Positions 58,048 through 64,000 of a stretch of 64,000 nucleotides of DNA are shown here, in pieces. The position numbers and the translations under genes were made by a program. Under the pieces are notes generated by a model. It saw only the letters and a list, made by a program, of their open reading frames with translations, did no database searches and had not been told where the DNA came from. Position 1 is the stretch's first letter. Each line of letters opens with the position of its first letter. Source of the DNA: Streptomyces spinoverrucosus (GTDB lineage: Bacteria > Actinomycetota > Actinomycetes > Streptomycetales > Streptomycetaceae); contig NZ_BJND01000003.1 in assembly GCF_006539505.1 (NCBI RefSeq), forward strand, positions 124,001 to 188,000, read 5' to 3'.

Positions 58048-59283
58048 GTGGCTTCCCCACGACTGCTCCGCAGATGTCTGCTCGGCGCGCTGTCCGCCGT
58101 GCTGCTCGCCTCCGCCGCCGTCGCCGCGCCCGCCCAGGCGGAGCCGGCCGGCGTCCGGGCGGTGACGTTCTCCGACACCTTCGACGGTCCCGCCGGTGCG
58201 GCGGTCGACTCCTCGAAGTGGCAGATCGAGACCGGCGACAACGTCAACAACCACGAGCGGCAGTACTACACGTCCGGCACCAACAACGCGGCGCTCGACG
58301 GGCAGGGCCATCTGGTAATCACCGCCCGGAAGGAGAACCCGGGGAACTACCAGTGCTGGTACGGCCGTTGCGAGTACACCTCGGCCCGGCTGAACACCGC
58401 CGGGAAGTTCACCGCGCAGTACGGGCACATCGAGGCCCGGATGAAGATCCCGCGCGGGCAGGGCATGTGGCCGGCGTTCTGGATGCTCGGCCATGACCTG
58501 GGCGACGTCGGCTGGCCGGACTCGGGCGAGATCGACATCATGGAGAACGTCGGCTTCGAGCCGTCCACGGTGCACGGCACGATCCACGGCCCGGGCTACT
58601 TCGGCTCGGGCGGCATCGGCGCGGCCTACTCCCTGCCGAACGGGCAGGCCTTCGCGGACGGTTTCCACACCTTCGCCGTCGACTGGGCGCCCGACTCGAT
58701 CACCTGGTCCGTGGACGGCACCGTCTACCAGCGCCGTACCCCCGCCGACCTGGGTGGGAGGCAGTGGGTGTTCAACAAGCCGTTCTTCCTGATCCTCAAC
58801 CTCGCGGTCGGCGGCTACTGGCCGGGCGACCCGGACGGCTCCACCGTCTTCCCGCAGCAGCTGGTGGTGGACCACGTGTCCGTGACCACGAGCGACTCCA
58901 CGACCGGCGTGGCGATCCGAGGCCTGGCGGGCAAGTGCGTGGACGTCGCCGGGGCGAGCTCCGCCAACGGCACCCCCGTACAGCTCTACGACTGCAACGG
59001 CACCGCCGCGCAGCAATGGACCGTCGGCTCGGACGGCACGATCCGGGCGCTCGGCAAGTGCCTGGACGTCACGAGCGGCGGCACGGCGGACGGCACGGCC
59101 GTCCAGCTGTGGGACTGCAACGGCAGCGCCGCCCAGAAGTGGGTCGTCACCGCGGCACGCGACATCGTCAACCCGCAGGCCGACAAGTGCCTGGACGTCA
59201 CCGGCAACAACGCGGCCAACGGCACGCGGCTGCAGATCTGGACCTGCACGGGCGGCGCCAACCAGAAGTGGACGGTGGGCTGA
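58048..59283 (+). CDS. Secreted GH16 beta-glucanase with ricin-type CBM13
   Basis: The predicted protein has 411 residues. A signal peptide ends in AQA near residue 31. The GH16 catalytic domain (~38-290) holds SGEIDIMENVG, the ExDxxE active site with nucleophile and acid Glu, and the carbohydrate-binding IEARMKIPRGQGMWPAFWML. The C-terminus (~295-411) is a CBM13 beta-trefoil with three QQW/QKW repeats (GKCVDVAG, GKCLDVTS, DKCLDVTG). It probably cuts laminarin-like beta-1,3-glucan of fungal walls. It has its own promoter. Confidence 0.95.
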   Translation: MASPRLLRRCLLGALSAVLLASAAVAAPAQAEPAGVRAVTFSDTFDGPAGAAVDSSKWQIETGDNVNNHERQYYTSGTNNAALDGQGHLVITARKENPGNYQCWYGRCEYTSARLNTAGKFTAQYGHIEARMKIPRGQGMWPAFWMLGHDLGDVGWPDSGEIDIMENVGFEPSTVHGTIHGPGYFGSGGIGAAYSLPNGQAFADGFHTFAVDWAPDSITWSVDGTVYQRRTPADLGGRQWVFNKPFFLILNLAVGGYWPGDPDGSTVFPQQLVVDHVSVTTSDSTTGVAIRGLAGKCVDVAGASSANGTPVQLYDCNGTAAQQWTVGSDGTIRALGKCLDVTSGGTADGTAVQLWDCNGSAAQKWVVTAARDIVNPQADKCLDVTGNNAANGTRLQIWTCTGGANQKWTVG

Positions 59284-59292
59284 GCGCAGGCC

Positions 59293-59529
59293 CTAGCGAG
59301 GTTTCCAGGTGAACTTGTCGCCGCCGACCCAGCGCACCACGTCCGGGTCGTCCAAATCGTGGACCGTGATGCCGAAGGCGGCGGCAGTCTCCAGAACGTC
59401 GGTGACGGCACGCGCCGCACCGACCACTACACCGTCGATCTCCATGATGCGGAACGGCGGACTGCCGGGCTGGACGCCGAGCACCATGATCCGCGGATGG
59501 GAGATGTAGGGGCTCGCGATTTCGGTCAT
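59293..59529 (-). CDS. Small conserved-looking protein, unknown function
   Basis: The predicted protein has 78 residues. It reads as a compact alpha/beta protein (ISHPRIMVLGVQPGSPPFRI, VVVGAARAVTDVLETAAAFG) with a Trp-rich end (VVRWVGGDKFTWKPR). I recognise no family. Codon use is coding-like; it converges on the GH16 gene with a 9-bp gap. Confidence 0.72.
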   Translation of the reverse strand: MTEIASPYISHPRIMVLGVQPGSPPFRIMEIDGVVVGAARAVTDVLETAAAFGITVHDLDDPDVVRWVGGDKFTWKPR

Positions 59530-59608
59530 GTCATAGAGCGTAGAGCGGATCCGGCCATTGTGGCCCGTGTGCGGTGGCCGGATAGCGACCCCCAGGGCCG
59601 GTGCGGGC

Positions 59609-60418
59609 TCAGGGGCGCCGCCAGTCGTCCGCGGTCAGGTGGGAGCCCGCCTGCGGGCCCATGCGGAGCATGCCGCCGTCGACGGTCCACGAGGCGCCGG
59701 TGACGTACGAGGCGTCGGGCCCGGCGAGGAAGGCGATCACGGCCGCGACCTCGCGCGCGTCGCCCGGCCGCCCCAGGGGCACACCGGGGCGCCGCTCGGT
59801 GCGGACGTCCGTGTCCTCCTGGCCGGTCATCGGCGTGGCGATCTCGCCGGGCGCGACGGCGTTGACGGTGATGCCGTGCTCGGCGAGTTCCAGGGCCATG
59901 ACCTGGGTGAGCAGGCCGAGGCCGCCCTTGGCCGCGCAGTACGGCGCGGCGCCCACCCGGGGCTGGTGCTCGTGCACGGACGTCACGTTGACGATCCGGC
60001 CCCCGTCGCCCTGCCGGATCATGTGCCGCGCCGCCCGCTGCCCGCACAGGAAGGGGCCGACCAGGTCGACGTCGAGGACCTCGCGCACCTTGGCGAGGTC
60101 CAGGTCGAGAAAGGGCGTGGCCGTGCCCGTTCCGGCGTTGTTGACCAGCACGTCCAGTCGGCCGAGCCTCTCGCACAGCTCGTCGACGGTGTCCGCGGCC
60201 TCGGGCAGCCGCGTGAGATCCATGTGGGCGACGGCCGCCCGCACGCCCTTGGCCCGCACCTCCTCGGCGGTCTCCTCGGCGCCCTTCTCGTCGCTGTGCC
60301 AGGTGATGCCGACGTCCAGCCCCGCCTCGGCCAGCCGTACGGCGGTGGCGCGTCCGATGCCCGAGTCGGCGCCGGTGATCACGGCGACCTTGGGGTGCGG
60401 TGCGGTGGGGGCGGACAT
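59609..60418 (-). CDS. Short-chain dehydrogenase/reductase
   Basis: The predicted protein has 269 residues. Classical SDR: cofactor motif TGADSGIGRATAVR, NNAG in LDVLVNNAGTG, catalytic Ser in NVTSVHEH and YCAAK (YxxxK). The acidic residue pattern after strand 2 (WHSDEKGAEE) leaves the cofactor open. Substrate unknown. It is divergent from the PHP gene across 134 bp. Confidence 0.92.
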   Translation of the reverse strand: MSAPTAPHPKVAVITGADSGIGRATAVRLAEAGLDVGITWHSDEKGAEETAEEVRAKGVRAAVAHMDLTRLPEAADTVDELCERLGRLDVLVNNAGTGTATPFLDLDLAKVREVLDVDLVGPFLCGQRAARHMIRQGDGGRIVNVTSVHEHQPRVGAAPYCAAKGGLGLLTQVMALELAEHGITVNAVAPGEIATPMTGQEDTDVRTERRPGVPLGRPGDAREVAAVIAFLAGPDASYVTGASWTVDGGMLRMGPQAGSHLTADDWRRP

Positions 60419-60552
60419 GAAGGCCTCCGGCTGGACGACGTACGGGACGAGGCATCGCAGTACCCCGACGCGTACTGGACAAACCGCCCGCCGCCGCCGT
60501 GCGGCCCCCGTGCGGCTGGGGAACCCTGGAGGGTGACCCGGAGGAGGTGGCG

Positions 60553-61584
60553 ATGGATCCCGTCGAGGCACTGGGCCGGATCGCCTTCCTGCTGGAGCGG
60601 TCACTGGCGCCGACGTACCGCGTCCGCGCCTTCCGCACCGCCGCCCGCGTGGTGGCCGAGCTGCCCGAGGACGAGCTGCGGGCGCGGGCGGCCGCGGGGT
60701 CACTGGAGTCCCTCAAGGGCGTCGGCCCGAAGACGGCGCAGGTGGTGCGGGAGGCGCTGGCCGGGCAGGTGCCGGGCTATTTGGCGCAGCTGGAGGCCGA
60801 GGCCGGGCGGGAGCGGCCGGTGCGGGGCGGGGAGCGGTTGCTGGCGCTGCTGCGCGGGGACTGCCATGTGCACTCCGACTGGTCGGACGGCGGCAGCCCG
60901 ATCGACGAGATGGGCCGGGCCGCGGCGGCGCTCGGCCACGAGTGGACGGCGCTCACCGACCACTCCCCCAGGCTGACGGTGGCGCGCGGACTGTCGGCCG
61001 AGCGGCTGCGCGAGCAACTGGACGTGGTGGCCGCCCTCAACGAGACCTGGGCGCCGTTCCGGCTGCTCACCGGCATCGAGTGCGACATCCTGGAGGACGG
61101 CTCGCTGGACCAGGAACCGGAGCTGCTCGCGCGGCTGGACGTCGTGGTGGTGTCCGTGCACTCCAAGCTGCGCATGGACGCCCGCTCCATGACCCGCCGC
61201 ATGGTGCGGGCCGTCCGCGATCCGCACGCCGACATCCTCGGGCACTGCACCGGGCGGCTGGTGACCGGGCGGGGGCGGCCGGAGTCGGAGTTCGACGCGG
61301 ACGAGGTGTTCGCCGCGTGCGCCGAGTCCGGCACGGCGGTGGAGATCAACAGCCGCCCCGAACGGCTCGACCCGCCCCGGCGGCTGCTGCGTCGGGCGCT
61401 GGCGGCGGGCGTGCTGTTCTCGGTCGACACCGACGCGCACGCGCCGGGACAGCTGGACTGGCAGATCAACGGCTGCGCCCGGGCGGAGGAGTGCGGGATA
61501 CCCGCGGAGCGGATCGTGACCACCTGGTCGGCCGACGAGCTGCTGGCCTGGACGCGCGAGGGGCGGGTACCGGCCGGGGTATGA
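60553..61584 (+). CDS. PHP-domain phosphoesterase with helix-hairpin-helix (PolX-like)
   Basis: The predicted protein has 343 residues, starting at ATG 60553 with GGAGGAGG upstream. The N-terminal ~95 residues carry a helix-hairpin-helix DNA-binding motif (LKGVGPKTAQVVREAL) and the PolX-like helical domain. The PHP domain follows with its metal ligands in DCHVHSDWSDGG, ALTDHSPR, GIECDILEDG, VVVSVHSKLRM, DILGHCTGRL and VDTDAHAPG. The polymerase part of PolX is absent, so it is a stand-alone nuclease or phosphoesterase, perhaps for DNA repair. Confidence 0.9.
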   Translation: MDPVEALGRIAFLLERSLAPTYRVRAFRTAARVVAELPEDELRARAAAGSLESLKGVGPKTAQVVREALAGQVPGYLAQLEAEAGRERPVRGGERLLALLRGDCHVHSDWSDGGSPIDEMGRAAAALGHEWTALTDHSPRLTVARGLSAERLREQLDVVAALNETWAPFRLLTGIECDILEDGSLDQEPELLARLDVVVVSVHSKLRMDARSMTRRMVRAVRDPHADILGHCTGRLVTGRGRPESEFDADEVFAACAESGTAVEINSRPERLDPPRRLLRRALAAGVLFSVDTDAHAPGQLDWQINGCARAEECGIPAERIVTTWSADELLAWTREGRVPAGV

Positions 61585-61627
61585 GAACGGCTGATGGGCT
61601 GATGCGGAAGGGAGCGTAAGGACCGCC

Positions 61628-62182
61628 ATGGATCGCGCCGCCGTCTTCGACGTCGACGGAACCCTCGTCGACACCAACCATCTGCATGTCGCGACCTGGT
61701 GGGAGGCCTTCCGGCAGGCAGGCCATCACATCCCGATGCACGCCATCCACCGGGCGGTGGGCCTGGCGTCGTCGGACCTGATCGCGCATCTGCTCGGCGA
61801 CGACCGGGACAGGGACCGGGACGACGAGCTGAGCTGCGCCCACAAAGTCCTCTACGGGCAGTACTTCGACCGCCTCCCCGCGCTCCCCGACGCCGGCCGG
61901 TTGCTGCGCAGGCTGCACCAGGACGGCTGGAACGTGGTGCTCGCGACCTCGGCGGGCGGCGCCTAGCTGACCGCGCTGCGCCGCGCGATCGACGCGGACG
62001 AGGCGATCACCGCGACTGCCGGCGCCGACGACGTGGAGAAGGGCAAGCCCGCGCCGGAGCCCGTCGAGCACGCCCACACACCGCACCCCGGCCCGGCTGG
62101 AAGAGGCCGGGCGGACGCCATCTACGACGATCCCGCTCATCTGCTGGCGTCCCTGCCGGAGCTGAGCGGGACGGCAGGGTGA
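61628..62182 (+). pseudogene. Broken HAD-family hydrolase gene
   Basis: The frame begins MDRAAVFDVDGTLVDTNHLH with the HAD nucleophile Asp, continues to WNVVLATSAGGA and meets an in-frame TAG at 61964-61966. After it the same frame goes on as LTALRRAIDADEAITATAGA, then DDVEKGKPAPEPVEHA, and ends with RADAIYDDPAHLLASLPEL. The segment with the final HAD motif (GDTxxD region) is deleted. One nonsense codon plus an internal deletion make a functional product unlikely. The remaining 112-residue N-terminal part could be translated but lacks the last motif. Confidence 0.85.
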
Positions 62183-62370
62183 GGTAGATCACGGCATTGC
62201 GGGGCGCGCGACGGAACACCCGAGGACAGTTGCCCGTTGAACAGACCGTGGGTGCGGATGGGACAGTGTCCCCGGGCCTCACCTTTTGCCCACAGGGACG
62301 ATCGTTCGGCTGAAGCCCTGTGGAGCCTTTCGCCGAGAGGCGACCGCCATCCGCGCCCACCCCAGTACCG

Positions 62371-62400
62371 CCCCGACCGGAATCCCCCGTCCGGTCGGGG
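62371..62400 (+). terminator. Terminator hairpin upstream of the epimerase gene
   Basis: CCCCGACCGG (62371-62380) and CCGGTCGGGG (62391-62400) form a perfect 10-bp stem with a 10-nt loop, followed by CTTTCTC on the plus strand. It lies in the 310-bp gap 62183-62492, which otherwise holds no gene; a weaker inverted repeat CCACAGGG/CCCTGTGG is at 62290-62323. The promoter of the epimerase should lie after 62400. Confidence 0.85.
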
Positions 62401-62492
62401 CTTTCTCGTACGCGCGCTCGCACGCGTATGGCCTGCCGCGACCGGGTACTCGGTGCCCTCCGCAGAAGGAGTACGCCCGAGAGGAGCCGAAC

Positions 62493-63521
62493 GTGAGCAG
62501 CGAAGCCGGCAGCAGGATCGTGGTCACGGGCGCCACCGGCAACGTCGGCACCAGCGTGGTGCGCCTCCTGTCCGAGGATCCGCGGGTCGGGTCGGTACGG
62601 GGCCTGGCACGCCGACTCCCCGAGTGGTCGCCGCCGAAGACGGACTGGGCGGCGGTCGACGTGGCCTCCGAACAGGCCGATCTCGTCAAGGAGTTCCTCG
62701 GTGCCGACGCGGTGATCCATCTGGCCTGGGCGTTCCAGCCGACGCACGACCCGGCCACCACCTGGCGCACCAACGTGCTGGGCAGCATCCGGGTGTTCGA
62801 CGCCGTCGCCTCCGCGGGCGTGCCCACCCTCGTCCACGCCTCCTCGGTGGGCGCGTACTCGCCGGGGCCCAAGGACCACACGGTGGACGAGTCCTGGCCG
62901 ACGCACGGCTGGCCGGACGCCGCGTACTGCCGGGAGAAGGCCTATCTGGAACGCACCCTCGACACCTTCGAGCGCGATCACCCCGGGATCCGCGTGGTGC
63001 GGATGCGGCCCGCGTTCCTGTTCAAGCGGGAGTCGGCGAGCGAGCAGCGGCGGATCTTCGGCGGCAGGTTCCTGCCGGGGCCGCTGGCGCGTCCCGAGCT
63101 GCTGCCGTTCCTGCCGGACATCCCGGGACTGCGGGTGCAGGCGCTGCACACCGACGACGCGGCCCGGGCGTACCAGCTGGCGGTGGGCTCGGAGGTGCGG
63201 GGCGCCTTCAACCTCGCGGCCGAGCCGCCGGTCGACGCGGAGCTGCTCGGTGAGCTGCTCGGCAGCCGCCCGGTACGGCTGCCGAGGACCGCGGCCCGCT
63301 CGGCGATCGCCGCCGCGTGGGGGCTGCATCTGCTACCGGCCTCCCCGCACCTCTTCGACGCCGTGCTGCGGCTGCCGCTGATGGACTGCACGCGCGCGCA
63401 GACGGAACTGGGCTGGCGGGCGACGCGCACGGCGCCCGAGGTGATCGAGGAGTTCCTCCAGGGGCTCCAGCAGGGGGCGGGGGCGCGGACGGAGCCGTTG
63501 CAGGGTCGGAAGGTGGGCTGA
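62493..63521 (+). CDS. NAD-dependent epimerase/dehydratase-family protein
   Basis: The predicted protein has 342 residues, starting at GTG 62493 with GAGAGGAG six bases upstream. Extended SDR with the NAD motif VVTGATGNVGTSVV, VIHLAWAFQPTHDP, the Ser of the active site in HASSVGAYSPGP and YCREKAY (YxxxK). The C-terminal part is divergent, as in atypical members with unknown small-molecule substrates. No sugar-pathway genes are close. Confidence 0.9.
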   Translation: MSSEAGSRIVVTGATGNVGTSVVRLLSEDPRVGSVRGLARRLPEWSPPKTDWAAVDVASEQADLVKEFLGADAVIHLAWAFQPTHDPATTWRTNVLGSIRVFDAVASAGVPTLVHASSVGAYSPGPKDHTVDESWPTHGWPDAAYCREKAYLERTLDTFERDHPGIRVVRMRPAFLFKRESASEQRRIFGGRFLPGPLARPELLPFLPDIPGLRVQALHTDDAARAYQLAVGSEVRGAFNLAAEPPVDAELLGELLGSRPVRLPRTAARSAIAAAWGLHLLPASPHLFDAVLRLPLMDCTRAQTELGWRATRTAPEVIEEFLQGLQQGAGARTEPLQGRKVG

Positions 63522-63549
63522 GCGTCCTTGGGCGATGCGGCGATGCGTG

Positions 63550-63816
63550 TCAGTCCGGTGACTCGTCCGGTGCCGGGTGCTCGGGGTGGACGGTGGCTGA
63601 CTGCGGGGCGCCCTGTCTGCCCGAGCCCGCCTCGTCCGTGTCGGGTACGTCGGCGGCGGTCCGGTCTTCCTCGGCGCCCTCGGCACCCTGGGCCCCCTTC
63701 GCCTCCTTGGACACCTCCCAGGGGTCCTCCTCGTCGGCCATGGCCTGCTGGTCGGGCAGGTCACGCGGTACGGGATCGGGACTGCGGCCCGGCTCCTCAT
63801 CTCGGTGAGCGGTCAC
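63550..63816 (-). CDS. Small acidic protein, unknown function
   Basis: The predicted 88-residue protein starts at GTG 63816 with AAGGGAG six bases upstream. It is strongly acidic and low in hydrophobic residues (DEEDPWEVSKEAKGAQGAEG), so it is probably disordered. No family is recognised. Confidence 0.65.
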   Translation of the reverse strand: MTAHRDEEPGRSPDPVPRDLPDQQAMADEEDPWEVSKEAKGAQGAEGAEEDRTAADVPDTDEAGSGRQGAPQSATVHPEHPAPDESPD

Positions 63817-63900
63817 GACGTACTCCCTTCCTGGCGTCCGAGACCCACGCGAGTACCTCCGGGAACGGCGGCGAAACCGCACGTCGCGGCCATCACCCGC

Positions 63901-64000
63901 TCAGTGCGACGCCCGTTCCTTCAGTACGGCGCGCCAGGCCGGCGGCGGTCCCTCAGGCGCGGGCTCGGGTCGGCGGCCGCCGCGGGCGAAGAAGTCGGCC
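63901..64000 (-). CDS. C-terminal end of a gene cut by the window
   Basis: On the minus strand the frame runs from the window edge to a TGA at 63901, giving 32 residues that end PPPAWRAVLKERASH. It is too short to assign. The frame has coding-like composition, and the 84-bp gap to the preceding gene is consistent with a real gene end. Confidence 0.5.
   Translation of the reverse strand, partial: ADFFARGGRRPEPAPEGPPPAWRAVLKERASH

Noticed and set aside
1-64000. CRISPR arrays, rRNA or tRNA genes, and complete IS elements
   Set aside because: No evenly spaced identical repeats with unique spacers, no tRNA cloverleaf or rRNA segment and no transposase were recognised. The array at 1.3 kb has no spacers.

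Overview
The window is a stretch of high-GC actinobacterial chromosome, almost certainly Streptomyces. GC is very high throughout with third-position bias, GTG and TTG starts are common, and the gene content is typical of the genus: a conservon (cvnABCD plus P450), an SSI-type protease inhibitor, a streptogrisin-like protease, SpoIIE-type phosphatases, DUF4232, DUF4235 and DUF742 proteins, and a CebR box in front of a cellulase. No rRNA, tRNA or CRISPR was seen.

Layout. 1-3.7 kb: the end of a GAF/SpoIIE phosphatase, a 24-bp tandem repeat array and a secreted S1 protease with a Gly/Ala/Glu tail. 3.7-9.85 kb: a peptide-export cassette made of a 71-residue double-glycine leader peptide, an HlyD-like adaptor, a C39 peptidase-ABC transporter and a second large ABC protein (NHLM/NHLP type), with no modification enzyme. 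9.9-13.8 kb: Ppx/GppA phosphatase, small proteins, FMN reductase, and a heme-oxygenase-like protein followed by a HemK2-type methyltransferase and a CDGSH protein. 13.9-20.1 kb: SSI inhibitor, a remnant of an NCS1 permease, an alpha/beta hydrolase, a lactate-monooxygenase-like enzyme, a sigma-like/ricin-lectin membrane protein and a Fic-like toxin-antitoxin pair. 20.2-25.7 kb: secreted polysaccharide hydrolases, a GH9 cellulase under a CebR box and a GH2 enzyme. 25.9-32.2 kb: a PAS/GAF/SpoIIE/HATPase regulator, a lipoprotein, an ArsB-like permease, an AraC regulator and a phytanoyl-CoA dioxygenase-like enzyme.

32.2-39.6 kb: small redox and stress genes around a TetR regulator with two perfect operators, an ECF41-type sigma factor, a 216-bp MITE-like element that supplies the stop codon of a SnoaL-like gene, a CDF metal exporter and a glutathionyl-hydroquinone-reductase-like enzyme. 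39.7-40.35 kb: fragments of two broken genes. 40.7-46.8 kb: a large uncharacterised protein with a DDxxDxxxD motif, convergent to a complete conservon whose terminal P450 lacks the ExxR arginine. 47-53.4 kb: a GlxA-type regulator with a quinone oxidoreductase, a MarR-controlled alcohol/aldehyde dehydrogenase pair, a STAS protein and a DUF4230 protein. 53.4-57.1 kb: a six-gene Mrp/Mbh-type cation antiporter operon with no large MrpA subunit. 57.3-64 kb: VanZ-like protein, secreted GH16 glucanase, SDR, PHP phosphoesterase, a broken HAD gene, an epimerase and a partial gene at the edge.

Functional groups. The secreted enzymes (streptogrisin, SSI, GH9, GH2, GH16) fit a soil saprophyte. The peptide exporter and the conservon with its convergent partner are the most interesting units. 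Many divergent promoters carry clear palindromes next to their own regulator gene (TetR, MarR, GlxA, toxin-antitoxin). All calls come from reading the sequence. No database search was run, so family names rest on motifs, and functions without motif support are marked as inference.
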